The notes beneath the pieces are model-generated. The model was given only the letters and a program-made list of their open reading frames with translations. It searched no databases and had not been told where the DNA came from. The translations under genes and the position numbers were made by a program. Of a stretch of DNA of 64,000 nt, positions 1 to 8,901 are shown piece by piece. Source of the stretch: an uncultured Actinomycetes bacterium (GTDB lineage: Bacteria; Actinomycetota; Acidimicrobiia; Acidimicrobiales; RAAP-2); assembly GCA_903825895.1 (NCBI GenBank), contig CAIKCI010000031.1, positions 164,027 through 228,026 on the forward strand. The letters run 5' to 3'. Position 1 is the stretch's first letter; each line of letters opens with the position of its first letter.

Positions 1-671
1 GAGTTCCACTGCGGCGTTCCAAAGGGGACATCAGGGGGACCTGGGAAGTCTTGGGGATCATTCGCCCCCATCATGATGACGATCACCTGCGGATTCACTT
101 TGGCGAGGTCGCCTTGGAGCTCGGCTGGCCAGTTGAAATAGTCCGGACGGGTCAGTCCCGTTGACTCTTTGGCGTCCAAGGTGGCCGTCACGACGCCTGT
201 GCTCGCCAACTGGTTCTGCAACGCGTCACCGAGGTCGATTCCAATTGAGTCGCCAACGATCAAGACCCGCAGTGGATTCGTAGCTGACGGGAGAATCGCC
301 GTTGGCACCGTCGTGGTCGTCGAGGTTTTCGATTTCACCGCTGGCTTTTTTGTTGGGCCTAAGACGGTGACATTGCCGTAGCCGATGACGTTACCGTTTC
401 TACCCAGCATGCCATTGGCGATGGACTCAATGTGCGAGATCTGCAGCGTTCGGCTCGTGGCGGCAATCGGATTCAAAATCTGCAGCGACAGCGTTCGGCG
501 AGCCCCCACGGGTGACACTTGTGCATTGTGTTGAAGGGTCGTGGCATTAAGAACGATCCAAATCGCAAAGCCCGCCACCATCAACACCAAGATCCGTTTC
601 CATCCCATGCTCTGGCGAACCATCGCTCGGCGGGTCGGCGACTCGTCGGTCGTCACTGGGGCATCGCTCAT
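1..671 (-). CDS. SGNH/DUF459-like protein, 3' end outside window
   Basis: Reading frame on the minus strand from ATG at 671 with no stop before the window edge, so about 223 residues of the N-terminal part are present. A GAGGAGGGG ribosome site precedes the start. Residues about 24-42 form one membrane anchor; a Thr/Ser/Lys-rich linker (about 125-145) follows, then an SGNH-type domain with the nucleophile block VGDSIGIDLGDAL and, further on, the MMGANDP block. The family hydrolyses or transfers acyl groups on carbohydrates. It sits 82 bp downstream of an MBOAT acyltransferase on the same strand, the usual pairing in which MBOAT moves an acyl group across the membrane and the SGNH partner places it on a glycan outside. 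The target glycan is unknown, and the catalytic Asp-His block lies beyond the edge. Confidence 0.75.
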   Translation of the reverse strand, partial: MSDAPVTTDESPTRRAMVRQSMGWKRILVLMVAGFAIWIVLNATTLQHNAQVSPVGARRTLSLQILNPIAATSRTLQISHIESIANGMLGRNGNVIGYGNVTVLGPTKKPAVKSKTSTTTTVPTAILPSATNPLRVLIVGDSIGIDLGDALQNQLASTGVVTATLDAKESTGLTRPDYFNWPAELQGDLAKVNPQVIVIMMGANDPQDFPGPPDVPFGTPQWN

Positions 672-753
672 GACACCCCTCCTCGATTCATCCGGCCATC
701 CACGGCTCTAAGGCTAGAAGGTTGACGAGTGAATGTGTGGTCGCGGTCCATGG

Positions 754-2184
754 CTAAAAGCGGTAGTAGATAAAGGGAGCCACACCCGTCGGCCCAAGAG
801 TCGTAATGATCAATAAGCCAACGGCGACACACAATGATTGAACGGCTAAGTGCTGATTGGAGAACCACGTGGTTGCTCGATCTCCAACCTTGGAAGGTAC
901 CAACTGGACCACCATCACGGCGATGAAGGTCACAACGAGGAGCGGGGTGATGAGCGTCGTCGCAGTACTCCATCCAGAAAAAAGACGGCCAAGCATCTGC
1001 ATGGCGTTTGCTACTGAGGTGGCCCGGAAAAAAATCCACGCCAAACAGACAAACTGAAACGTCAAGAAGACCTGGATCCAGTGTCGCCACGTCCCTTTTG
1101 CTACGCCAGGTAAGCCGAGATCTTCTCGACGTTGTCGGCGAATATGACCAACGACTTGGCCCGAACCGTGAAGGCCACCCCAAATAAGGAATGTCCAGTC
1201 AGCGCCATGCCAGAGCCCGCCCAAGATCATGGTGATCATGATGTTGCGCGCTACTTCAGTGTTGTTGCCTCTGTTGCCTCCGAGGGGGATATAGAGATAG
1301 TCACGCAACCAACGCGACAAGGTGATGTGCCAGCGCCTCCAGAAGTCCTGAAGAGTGCTGGCCGAATAGGGCTTATCGAAGTTCAAGGGGAAGCGAATCC
1401 CTAGCAACAGCGCCAAGCCAATGGCGATGTCGGTATACCCAGAAAAGTCACAGTAGATCTGGAATGCATAGCCCCACACGGCAAAAGCACTATCAATCGC
1501 TGAAAAACTTTTTGGCGATGCAAACACCGGATCAACAATGGCCGTTGCGAGGTAGGAAGAAATCACGACTTTCTTGAAGAGGCCCATCATGATCAACTGC
1601 GTCGCTCGGGCATAGTCAATATGTTTTGGATCTCGGCGCTGGCGAATCTGTGGAAGCAACTCGCCACCGCGCACAATGGGCCCAGCGATCAAGTGAGGAA
1701 AGAATGCCAAGTAGACGGCGACATCGATGGGTCGAGCGGGTACAAGTTGCGTGCGGTAGATGTCGATCACGTAGCTCATGGCCATGAACGTGAAGAAAGA
1801 AATCGCAACGGGAAGAGTAGGTTGCAACAAGGGGACGATATTGCCCATACCCATCCTGTGAGCCAAGTTGTCAACGTTGAGGGTAAAGAACCCTGCGTAC
1901 TTGAAATAGACGAGAAGCCCCAAAAGGCACGCAATCGAGCCGAACATCCATAGCTTGCGTGTCTTGAGCGTTGCCGCCCTGTTGGTGATGAGCTGGCCGC
2001 CAACATAGGCGATCAAGGTCTCCGCTACGAGAAGGAGAACGAACTTCGGGTCCCACCAGGCATAAAAGAAATAGGAGAACCCCAACACGGCGAGTTTCCA
2101 ATAGCGCGGGAAAGGGCTGAGGAGCCAACAAACGGTGAAGGCCACCGCGAAAAAGATCGCGAAGTCGATAGTGGGAAACAGCAT
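754..2184 (-). CDS. MBOAT family O-acyltransferase (AlgI-like)
   Basis: 476 residues, the usual length for AlgI/DltB-type MBOAT proteins. It is hydrophobic throughout, with about ten membrane segments. Family motifs are visible: CDFSGYTDIAIG (about 245-256), FWRRWHITLSRWLRDYLYIP (281-300) and GGLWHGADWTFLIWGGLHG (322-340), whose His326 is the expected catalytic histidine. These enzymes transfer acetyl or other acyl groups from a cytoplasmic donor to an extracytoplasmic polymer. The gene directly precedes an SGNH-domain protein on the same strand, so the two probably act together on a cell-surface glycan. The start ATG is at 2184; a TAGCCT box lies about 14 nt upstream. AlgI fits better than DltB because no D-alanine ligase or carrier gene is nearby, but the substrate cannot be read from the sequence. 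Confidence 0.88.
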   Translation of the reverse strand: MLFPTIDFAIFFAVAFTVCWLLSPFPRYWKLAVLGFSYFFYAWWDPKFVLLLVAETLIAYVGGQLITNRAATLKTRKLWMFGSIACLLGLLVYFKYAGFFTLNVDNLAHRMGMGNIVPLLQPTLPVAISFFTFMAMSYVIDIYRTQLVPARPIDVAVYLAFFPHLIAGPIVRGGELLPQIRQRRDPKHIDYARATQLIMMGLFKKVVISSYLATAIVDPVFASPKSFSAIDSAFAVWGYAFQIYCDFSGYTDIAIGLALLLGIRFPLNFDKPYSASTLQDFWRRWHITLSRWLRDYLYIPLGGNRGNNTEVARNIMITMILGGLWHGADWTFLIWGGLHGSGQVVGHIRRQRREDLGLPGVAKGTWRHWIQVFLTFQFVCLAWIFFRATSVANAMQMLGRLFSGWSTATTLITPLLVVTFIAVMVVQLVPSKVGDRATTWFSNQHLAVQSLCVAVGLLIITTLGPTGVAPFIYYRF

Positions 2185-2267
2185 GGGAATCGATGCCCAG
2201 GCTACTTGTTGGTCACCTTATTTCCCGGTGATACTGCCGACCATTTGGGCAGGCACTTTCTCGAGTC

Positions 2268-3233
2268 TTAGTGACTCTTGAGTGCTTCGATCAGTGCCGG
2301 AACCACTTTGTGGACGTCGCCGACGATACCAAGATCAGCAATCGTGAAGATCGGAGCATCTTGGTCCTTGTTGATGGCAATGATGTTCTTCGCACCCTTC
2401 ATGCCCACCATGTGCTGCGTCGCACCAGAGATGCCACAGGCCAGGTAGACGTCTGGCTTCACGGTCTTGCCGGTTTGGCCCACCTGGTGGGCATAGGGCA
2501 CCCATCCAGCGTCAACAATCGCACGACTCGCGCCAGCGGCACCGTGGAGCAGTTTGGCCAAATCTTCGATGAGGGCATAGTTTGCTGCTTCGCCCAGTCC
2601 TCGACCCCCAGAAACGACAACGGCCGCTTCGTCAAGTTTCGGTCCGGTTCGCTCTTCAACGTGACGCTCGGTAATCGACGCCGAGTTGGTCGTACCGAGA
2701 TCAGGAACCGCCAGGGAACTCACCGATGCTGCAGCGCCTCCCGATGGCTCGGGGGCAAAGGACTTCGCGCGAATAACGTAAATACCTGGACCGTTGCCCG
2801 TGAACGACGCATTAACGATCTGAGTACCACCGAAGACCGGGTGCTGGGTCGTCATCGTGTCTCCACCAACGAGACCCGTGATGTTGGTCAACACCGGAAG
2901 GTCTGCACGAGCAGAAAGACGACCGGCAATATCCCGACCGTCATAGGAAGTCGGGATGAAAATTGCATCTGGACCGCTGCCGCCAGCAATCGCTCCTGCG
3001 ATCGCCCCTGCGACAGGTGATCCCGGCAGAGCGTCGCCGATGTCACCAATGTCGTAGACCGTGGTGGCACCGTACTCACCAAGCACGCCAGCATTGGCGG
3101 CCACGTTCGTTCCCCACGCAACTGCGTCAACACTCGAGCCGAGGCCTCGCGCTGCGGTCAAGAGTTCTAAGGACGTCGTTGTTGGACCTGCATCTGTAAG
3201 TTCGACTACTACCCAAATTGAATTGATCGCCAT
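2268..3233 (-). CDS. etfA: Electron transfer flavoprotein alpha subunit
   Basis: 321 residues, typical of EtfA. The C-terminal FAD-binding domain shows VVSGGRGLG (about 207-215), [19 protein letters not shown] (about 252-270) and [11 protein letters not shown] (about 286-296), all family signatures. With EtfB it forms the soluble flavoprotein that takes electrons from acyl-CoA dehydrogenases and passes them to a membrane quinone reductase. It lies 12 nt downstream of etfB with its own GGAGG site, so the two are co-transcribed. An acyl-CoA dehydrogenase is encoded further along (about 29 kb), consistent with beta-oxidation. A 249-residue open frame on the opposite strand is an antisense shadow. 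Confidence 0.95.
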   Translation of the reverse strand: MAINSIWVVVELTDAGPTTTSLELLTAARGLGSSVDAVAWGTNVAANAGVLGEYGATTVYDIGDIGDALPGSPVAGAIAGAIAGGSGPDAIFIPTSYDGRDIAGRLSARADLPVLTNITGLVGGDTMTTQHPVFGGTQIVNASFTGNGPGIYVIRAKSFAPEPSGGAAASVSSLAVPDLGTTNSASITERHVEERTGPKLDEAAVVVSGGRGLGEAANYALIEDLAKLLHGAAGASRAIVDAGWVPYAHQVGQTGKTVKPDVYLACGISGATQHMVGMKGAKNIIAINKDQDAPIFTIADLGIVGDVHKVVPALIEALKSH

Positions 3234-3245
3234 GATTCCTCCGAG

Positions 3246-4010
3246 TTAAACGAGTTTGAGTTCTTCCAAGAACGCCACGATGCGCTGAGCGCCATCGCCA
3301 TCGTCCACAACAATTTCACCAGCTGCACGAGCCTCTGCATCGACCACCGAAGTGATCTCCTGGCCAGCGGCACCCGTTGCGATCCCGAGATCTGAAGCAG
3401 TCACTGTTTCGACGGGCTTCGACTTCGCCGCCATGATGCCCTTAAACGATGGGTACCGGGGCTCGACCACACCTGCGGTCACGGTAACGAGCAGCGGCAG
3501 TGGGGCAACGACGTCGTCGTAACCAGACTCAGTCTGTCGCTGGACTTTGACGTTGCCGCCTTCGATGACGACCGACTTTGCAAAGGTGATTGACGGGAGG
3601 CCAAGAAGTTCAGCGATCTGTACCGGGACCGTTCCGGTGTACCCATCAGAAGATTCTGTCGCCGTAAGAATCAAATCAGGATTTGATTTTTTAATCGCTG
3701 CAGCAAGTACCTTTGCCGTCGTGAGTGCATCCGCACCTTTCAGTGCGTCATCGCTCACCAAGACGGCGCTCGCTGCACCCATCGCCAATGCGGTGCGCAG
3801 ACCAGAGGTCTCGCCATTTGGTGCCATCGACACCAAAGTGACGTCACCGCCGCCCGCTTGTTCAGCAAGTTGCAATGCCATCTCAACGCCATAGGCATCG
3901 GAGTCGTCGAGGATCAGTTTTCCTGATCGATCGAGCGTGTGGGTCCCCGGCTCTAAAGATTGCGGAGCTGCGGGGTCAGGGATTTGTTTTACACAGACAA
4001 CAACGTTCAT
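3246..4010 (-). CDS. etfB: Electron transfer flavoprotein beta subunit
   Basis: 254 residues, as expected for EtfB. It begins MNVVVCVKQIPDP, the characteristic N-terminus, and has the AMP-binding-type region around VKVLAAAIKKSNPDLILTAT and the recognition loop region near LPLLVTVTAGVVEPRYPS, where EtfB contacts its dehydrogenase partners. It is the first gene of an etfBA operon. The start at 4010 is supported by a TAGATT -10 box ending 6 nt upstream, which implies a leaderless transcript. The catalytic flavin lies in the EtfA partner. Confidence 0.95.
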   Translation of the reverse strand: MNVVVCVKQIPDPAAPQSLEPGTHTLDRSGKLILDDSDAYGVEMALQLAEQAGGGDVTLVSMAPNGETSGLRTALAMGAASAVLVSDDALKGADALTTAKVLAAAIKKSNPDLILTATESSDGYTGTVPVQIAELLGLPSITFAKSVVIEGGNVKVQRQTESGYDDVVAPLPLLVTVTAGVVEPRYPSFKGIMAAKSKPVETVTASDLGIATGAAGQEITSVVDAEARAAGEIVVDDGDGAQRIVAFLEELKLV

Positions 4011-4016
4011 GCCAAT

Positions 4017-4022
4017 AATCTA
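4017..4022 (-). promoter_or_regulatory. -10 box TAGATT for leaderless etfB
   Basis: TAGATT on the minus strand with 6 nt to the etfB ATG. It belongs to a recurrent TANNNT-N6/7-start pattern in this window. No Shine-Dalgarno sequence fits in the gap. Confidence 0.6.
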
Positions 4023-4069
4023 AACGGAGATTTTGCCGTCTCAAACACACCTCGATTTTCGCCCCCCGG

Positions 4070-4765
4070 TCAGCAATTTGATTCCCCGATTTTCAGCACT
4101 TTTCGCGCAAGTTGCACGTCGTCGGTGATGACCGAATCGACACCGAAATTGCTCATTCGCTCAAGGTCGTCTGGCCCATTCACGGTCCACACGTTGACCT
4201 CAATGCCTTGTCGATGGGCCTCAGTAACATCGCTCTCAAGCACGCTGAGCACAAAGGGGTGAACGGCTGAAATGCCCTGAGAACTCAGGCGTTCCAGGAC
4301 GCTCAACATCCCCCTGCCGGGGGCGATCAGCGCCCCCGTGGCCACCGACGGGGCCTGGCGACGGACCTCAGCGAGGACGCCATGGTCGAATGATGAGACC
4401 AGGAGATCCGGCGGAGCGTCGGCGCCATGAACTGCCTCGACGAGCCGTTCCACGATTGTTTCCTTGAACCCCAGATTTCCTTCCTCGAAGCACTTGATCT
4501 CAGCGTTCACGCTCATGCCCTCACAGGCGATCAGCGCCTCGCTGAGCGTTGGAATCCATGGGGGGAGCCCCTCGATCGATAGTTGAGAAATGAAGCCGGT
4601 ATCTGGGATTTCAGCATCGTGATGGATAACGAGCATTTCGTCAACGGTCATCTGCACGTCAAACTCCACGCCGTCGGCCCCAAGTTCTTTTGCTCGCAAA
4701 AACGCAGCAATGGTGTTTTCCCGCTCTTGTTGTGCCGAGCCTCTGTGAGCGATGACGGCGGTCAT
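4070..4765 (-). CDS. Glycerophosphodiester phosphodiesterase
   Basis: 231 residues from ATG 4765 (MTAVIAHRG). The GDPD family pattern is clear: His7-Arg8-Gly, Glu16-Asn17-Thr18, Glu34 and Asp36 in VEFDV, and His49 in VIHHDAEIP, which together form the metal and phosphodiester site. The product hydrolyses glycerophosphodiesters to glycerol 3-phosphate and an alcohol. No signal peptide is seen, so it is probably cytoplasmic. The open frame continues 31 codons upstream, but those residues are basic and unlike the family, and a TACAAT box lies 9 nt before the chosen start. Downstream gene of the divergent pair with whiB. Confidence 0.9.
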   Translation of the reverse strand: MTAVIAHRGSAQQERENTIAAFLRAKELGADGVEFDVQMTVDEMLVIHHDAEIPDTGFISQLSIEGLPPWIPTLSEALIACEGMSVNAEIKCFEEGNLGFKETIVERLVEAVHGADAPPDLLVSSFDHGVLAEVRRQAPSVATGALIAPGRGMLSVLERLSSQGISAVHPFVLSVLESDVTEAHRQGIEVNVWTVNGPDDLERMSNFGVDSVITDDVQLARKVLKIGESNC

Positions 4766-4774
4766 GACGACACT

Positions 4775-4780
4775 ATTGTA
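4775..4780 (-). promoter_or_regulatory. -10 box TACAAT for the glycerophosphodiesterase
   Basis: TACAAT on the minus strand ends 9 nt before the proposed ATG at 4765. This is close to the leaderless spacing seen elsewhere, but 2-3 nt longer; a very short leader is possible. Confidence 0.4.
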
Positions 4781-4924
4781 GTTTTTGCGGCGAACTCGAA
4801 TGAGACAGTTGTCCATGGGCTGTCGCGTTGACGTCGTTCGAGAGACCGCGTCAAACACCCCTCTTCCCGCGTGGTTAACTCTTGAGGAGTTGATCCCCTG
4901 TTGTTGAAGGTTTGGAAGGAAGAG

Positions 4925-5239
4925 ATGGCCCTAACTTGGAACCGCACCGTTGATTGGGATGCGGAAGATTGGCGAGAGAGCGCAGCGTGTCGCAACGTTG
5001 AGCCAGAACTTTTTTTTCCTATCGGCAACACCGGCGGTGCAGTCCACCAAATTGAATCTGCCAAAAAAGTGTGTCGAGAGTGCGATGCACTCGAACCCTG
5101 CTTAGAGTTTGCGCTCGCCACGAACCAAGAGTCGGGCGTATGGGGAGGGACCGGCGAAGAGGAGCGACGCAAACTTCGCAAAACGTGGCTCGCAAATCGC
5201 AGGAGAGCACTTCTTCTCGAACAACAGCACCAACATTGA
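4925..5239 (+). CDS. whiB: WhiB-family Fe-S transcription factor (WhiB1-like)
   Basis: 104 residues from ATG 4925, preceded by GGAAGGAAGAG. Four cysteines (Cys22, Cys50, Cys53, Cys59) match the WhiB pattern C-x27-C-x2-C-x5-C that holds a [4Fe-4S] cluster; GVWGG (71-75) is the beta-turn that contacts the sigma factor, and an Arg/Lys-rich tail (80-97) is the DNA-binding part. WhiB proteins bind the primary sigma factor and respond to NO or redox state. The neighbouring convergent gene is a PdtaS-type kinase, the same neighbours as whiB1 and pdtaS (Rv3219, Rv3220c) in Mycobacterium tuberculosis, so WhiB1 is the likeliest orthologue. A short inverted repeat AACTC-N5-GAGTT lies about 34 nt upstream (4877-4891). 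Confidence 0.93.
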   Translation: MALTWNRTVDWDAEDWRESAACRNVEPELFFPIGNTGGAVHQIESAKKVCRECDALEPCLEFALATNQESGVWGGTGEEERRKLRKTWLANRRRALLLEQQHQH

Positions 5240-5251
5240 TTCTTTTGCTTT

Positions 5252-5281
5252 CCCTTTGACAAAGTTGTCAAAGGGTTTTTT
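5252..5281 (+). terminator. Rho-independent terminator after whiB
   Basis: A perfect stem CCCTTTGACAA (5252-5262) pairs with TTGTCAAAGGG (5265-5275) and is followed by six T residues (5276-5281). It lies 13 nt past the whiB stop and 8 nt before the end of the convergent pdtaS gene, so it clearly terminates whiB; on the other strand the T-run is missing. Confidence 0.92.
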
Positions 5282-5288
5282 CTTTCTC

Positions 5289-6764
5289 TCACTTTTCGAA
5301 AAGCGGTATGCGTACCGAAACCTTCGTTCCCCCCTGGTCGTCGTCGACCACATTCTCCATCGTTAATTCACCTTGGAGTTGTGTACAGATGAGGTCGCGC
5401 ACAATGCTCACGCCAAGCGAGTCCGTGTTGTCCATGTCAAAACCGACCGGAAGCCCCTGACCGTTGTCACGAATCTCTGCCCAGAGTTCTTTTCGACTGT
5501 GACCGAGTTCAACCGCTACATGGCCCACCCTGTCGGAACTGTCCTCGCCGACGAAACCATGTTCAACTGCGTTTTGTAAAATCTCAGCAATCGCTACAGC
5601 AAGAGGAGTAGCGATGTCGGCGGTTGCCTCGCCGAGTTCACCGTGGACGGAGAACTCTACGGGATGTTCAACGACAACGGAATCTTCGGCCATCTGAATC
5701 AGGCTCCGAATAATTTCGTCGAAAGGAACCTGATCACCAGGCTCTTTCGACAAGATCTCGTGGACGATTGCGATCGAGCGGATGCGACGTTCTGCTTCGA
5801 GGAGCGCAAGCGATCCATCCTCTGCTTCAGTCCGTCTTGCTTGGAGCCGCAACAGCGCAGAGATGGTTTGAAGATTATTTTTCACTCGGTGGTGGACCTC
5901 GCGAATTGCTGCATCTTTTGAGAGGACCAAGCGGTCAAGACGGCGAAGGTCGGTGACGTCACGCAAAAGAATCAACGCACCAGTCACGAGGCCGTCTTCC
6001 AACAAGGGCACGCAATGGGCCAAGACGGCCACGTCTTTACCTTTGTGGATCTCTTCGATCACAGGACTACCGGTCGCCAATGCCGTCGTCACCACAGTGG
6101 ACTGGATACCAAGATCATTAAAGAAGCTCCCATCAGGAGGCGAGTAGACCCCCATTCGGTGAAGCGCATTCACAGCGTTTGGCGTGGCGTACTCAACACG
6201 ACCTCGTGCATCGACCACGATGGCACCATCACCGACGCGCGGTGTCTCTTCGGCGGCCACCTCTTCGTCGGGATACGGAAACGCAGATTCTGACACCATC
6301 GAGCAAATGCGCTCCGAGACATCGAGGTAGGTGCGTTCAAAAAGGTTGGCGGGCGAACGAGTGGGGCCTTGAACCCTGAGCAACACGGCAATCACTTCAT
6401 CGCGGTAGCGCACGGGAACATTCCAGACGACAACGTCTTCGGCGACGTTACGAATCTCGATTGTTCCTTCAACGAGCCGCCCTGAGGTCAATGCATCGTG
6501 CGCCAAGTCCCAGCGACGAGCCGGAACGGTCTGGCCGACGAGGTCCTGGGTGATCAAGGTGCTGCGATTGTTGGGACGAATCTGGCCCAAGACCACGAGC
6601 TGGGGTTCACCACCGTGCACGACGCTGACCGGCGCGGCCAGCAGGAGGTCTGCAAAGGAAAGGTCAGCCAATAGCGACCATGAGCCCAGCAGGCGTTGGA
6701 GATGTTCGGTTTGATCCTCAGTGAGCGACGTACGCAAGCGTGCGAGTTCGCTGGGCGTCGCCAT
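5289..6764 (-). CDS. pdtaS: PdtaS-type sensor histidine kinase (GAF-PAS-HisKA_2-HATPase)
   Basis: 491 residues, close to the 501 of M. tuberculosis PdtaS. An N-terminal GAF-like region (about 20-160) is followed by a PAS-like domain (about 175-275), the HisKA_2 box REVHHRVKNNLQTISALL with the phospho-acceptor at His291/292, and an HATPase_c domain with the N-box ILQNAVEHGF (about 400) and DNGQGLPVGF. No membrane segment is seen, so the kinase is cytosolic. Its mycobacterial partner is PdtaR, an RNA-binding ANTAR regulator; no response regulator is encoded in this window. The ATG overlaps the stop of the upstream PHP phosphatase as TAATG, so the two are translationally coupled. Synteny with whiB supports the name. 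Confidence 0.88.
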   Translation of the reverse strand: MATPSELARLRTSLTEDQTEHLQRLLGSWSLLADLSFADLLLAAPVSVVHGGEPQLVVLGQIRPNNRSTLITQDLVGQTVPARRWDLAHDALTSGRLVEGTIEIRNVAEDVVVWNVPVRYRDEVIAVLLRVQGPTRSPANLFERTYLDVSERICSMVSESAFPYPDEEVAAEETPRVGDGAIVVDARGRVEYATPNAVNALHRMGVYSPPDGSFFNDLGIQSTVVTTALATGSPVIEEIHKGKDVAVLAHCVPLLEDGLVTGALILLRDVTDLRRLDRLVLSKDAAIREVHHRVKNNLQTISALLRLQARRTEAEDGSLALLEAERRIRSIAIVHEILSKEPGDQVPFDEIIRSLIQMAEDSVVVEHPVEFSVHGELGEATADIATPLAVAIAEILQNAVEHGFVGEDSSDRVGHVAVELGHSRKELWAEIRDNGQGLPVGFDMDNTDSLGVSIVRDLICTQLQGELTMENVVDDDQGGTKVSVRIPLFEK

Positions 6765-7642
6765 TAGAGGTCCTCTAGAGGGACGTTGGTGCGGACCCGT
6801 CCTTCAAAACTCGCCAACTCAAGCAGTCCAACCGAGGCCGCCAACGAGCCCAAATCCTCCATACGTTCTGAAACTCGATCGAGTTGATGGGCATCCGAGG
6901 CGGTGGTCATCGGCACCCCTGCCACGAGAAACCGCTCGAGAAGAGGCACCGCTGGGTACTGCTCTTGTGCTTTGGTTCGCCAACCGGCACTCGACAACTC
7001 AGCGGCCATCCCTGAATTCTTTACCGTCTCGGCCAATCGATCCCACCACTCGGTCGGATTTGCCGGAATCCTTCCCATGTATTTGATGAGATCTGGATGC
7101 GCAAAGACATCGCACGTCTGGGTATCAGCCAGTTCTTGAATCGCCTCACAGTAGGCATCCCAACAGTCGTCGACGTCGCGTACATCCCACTCAGCAAACT
7201 GCACGGCGTCATGGCGATCATCAAAGCGCCAGCCGCCGATCCAGTGGACCGATCCCAAGAGCACGTCAAAGGGATACTGAGCGAGAAGATCACCCACGTC
7301 ATCCATCTGACCTCGGTAATAGTCAACTTCCATGCCGATCTTGACCGGCAGTCCTTCTTGCTTGGCCTTCATGGCCAGTTCCACATACGCGTCCAAGTCA
7401 CTTCGCGCATGGTGATCGAAGTAGTCAGCCATCGATGCCTGCAGAGCTGGATTCGACTCCGTTGACTCCCAGAATTTGCCCACCACATCGTTGACTTGGC
7501 TGAAACGATGGAGATGCTCGGTGAGCGCGATTTCTTTCACCCCGTGGCGGGCCGCTTCTTCGCAGTACGCAGCGATCTGGTCAATCGAAAGCCAGGTGTC
7601 CGCTTGCTCATGAGTCCAAAGGTGAAGGTGGTAGTCAAGCAT
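6764..7642 (-). CDS. PHP-domain phosphatase (histidinol-phosphatase HisJ-like)
   Basis: 292 residues. The N-terminus DYHLHLWTHE carries the PHP metal ligands His5 and His7; further ligands are in ALTEHLHRF (about 41-49), GMEVDYY, LLGSVHWIGGW and VFAHPDLIKY, and the C-terminal TTASDAHQLD block. This order matches HisJ-type histidinol-phosphatases, which remove phosphate from L-histidinol phosphate using a trinuclear metal site. No his genes are nearby and PHP proteins are used for several phosphoesters, so the substrate is only inferred. It is followed by pdtaS with overlapping stop and start. No clear ribosome site precedes ATG 7642. Confidence 0.8.
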   Translation of the reverse strand: MLDYHLHLWTHEQADTWLSIDQIAAYCEEAARHGVKEIALTEHLHRFSQVNDVVGKFWESTESNPALQASMADYFDHHARSDLDAYVELAMKAKQEGLPVKIGMEVDYYRGQMDDVGDLLAQYPFDVLLGSVHWIGGWRFDDRHDAVQFAEWDVRDVDDCWDAYCEAIQELADTQTCDVFAHPDLIKYMGRIPANPTEWWDRLAETVKNSGMAAELSSAGWRTKAQEQYPAVPLLERFLVAGVPMTTASDAHQLDRVSERMEDLGSLAASVGLLELASFEGRVRTNVPLEDL

Positions 7643-7728
7643 GCAGTCTCGTCAACAAGGTGGTGGTGTGCCCTTCATCTTGTCACGCTGACGCTCGCTG
7701 TGGTGGTTCTCTGGAATCTGGCTGATCA

Positions 7729-8901
7729 CTACTTCTTCAAATGAGGAAAGAGGTAATGACCCAATCCGAGAAGCCCCGCCATATCGTTTAGGTCGTGGTC
7801 AAAGTAGGGGACGTTCATGACGGGCGCATCACTCCGGGAGAATCGTTCTCGACTTTGACGCTCGCGCTCGGCCACCACTGAGAAGTCGTCATAACTTGAC
7901 GACACCGTCGCCAACACTCGTCGGGCGACGTCTTCCTCGCAGCCGACCTGGCTGACCAACGCGCTCACCAGAGCTTCTCGCTCATCGGCGAAACGCTGTG
8001 CCGTGGCGTGCACGCTGGGATCAGAAAGGGAATCGGGCAGGACCTTATTAAGAATCACCCCGCCGATATCCAGATTTCGTTTACTCAGTTCATCCACGAA
8101 GAATTCTGCTTCTCGAAGCGGCACCATCTCTGAACTCGAGACCACCACAAAACTGGTCCGTTCTTCGGCAAGCAAGCGTTGGACGGCTCTCGCGCGTTCG
8201 ATGAAACCTCCGTACATCGATTCCAATGAGAGAAAGAACTCCGAGATGTCTTGCAGGAACTGCGTCCCAAGGATGCGATCCGCAATCTGGGTGAAAGGTC
8301 TGGTGGCAAGACTCACCACTGATGACCGAGAAGGAGCGACCAACCAGCGAAGCAACTTGCTTGAAAAGAAGTCCGCCATCCGCTCTGGGGCATCTAAGAA
8401 GTCCAACGCATTGCGTGTTGGTGGCGTATCCACCACGATCAAGTCCCACTTGCCTGACGAATGCAACTCATAGAGCCGCTCCATCGCGATGTAGTCATGA
8501 CTTTGAATAAAACGACTAGTGATGTTTTGATATAAGGGATTTCCAAGAATCTTCTCTTTGGTTTCCTCATCTGGAGCGTGCGCGTTGATCAGGGCATCCC
8601 AGCTCTCTTTGGTGTCCAACATGGCGGCCGAAAGCGACCCTTGAGGGGTGACCCCTGCGTTTTTGAAGACCTTCGACGGGACGTCCATGACGGTGTTCCC
8701 GATTCCCGAGATACCAAGCGCATCGGCCAGGCGTTTCGCTGGATCGACGGTAACGACCAGCACCTTCGCTCCCATGGTCGCTGCAGCCGTGGCCGCCATT
8801 GCTGCTGCGGTCGTGGTTTTGCCCACCCCACCAGGCCCACAGGCAATCACGATCTCTCGAGAACGAAAGAGTGATTCAAACGATGCTGGTTCTTTCGCCA
8901 T
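7729..8901 (-). CDS. ArsA/Get3-like ATPase, second of a pair (BagB-like)
   Basis: 390 residues. It has the deviant Walker A GPGGVGKTT (22-30), Switch II-type VVDTPPTRNALDFL (about 154-167), and the Anion-transporting ATPase fold, but no cysteine pair for arsenite, so arsenic pumping is unlikely. Together with the preceding 317-residue homologue it corresponds in size and order to the mycobacterial Rv3679-Rv3680 pair (about 340 and 386 residues), thought to act as a heterodimeric ATPase. Its ATG overlaps the upstream stop as TGATG, showing tight coupling. The precise client or substrate is unknown. Confidence 0.85.
   Translation of the reverse strand: MAKEPASFESLFRSREIVIACGPGGVGKTTTAAAMAATAAATMGAKVLVVTVDPAKRLADALGISGIGNTVMDVPSKVFKNAGVTPQGSLSAAMLDTKESWDALINAHAPDEETKEKILGNPLYQNITSRFIQSHDYIAMERLYELHSSGKWDLIVVDTPPTRNALDFLDAPERMADFFSSKLLRWLVAPSRSSVVSLATRPFTQIADRILGTQFLQDISEFFLSLESMYGGFIERARAVQRLLAEERTSFVVVSSSEMVPLREAEFFVDELSKRNLDIGGVILNKVLPDSLSDPSVHATAQRFADEREALVSALVSQVGCEEDVARRVLATVSSSYDDFSVVAERERQSRERFSRSDAPVMNVPYFDHDLNDMAGLLGLGHYLFPHLKK

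Noticed and set aside
2271..3020. 249-codon frame antisense to etfA
   Set aside because: It lies fully opposite a clear etfA, has no family features and no ribosome site.
7643..7728. Possible tRNA or small RNA in the 86-bp gap
   Set aside because: No cloverleaf or anticodon arm can be drawn, and no terminator follows.
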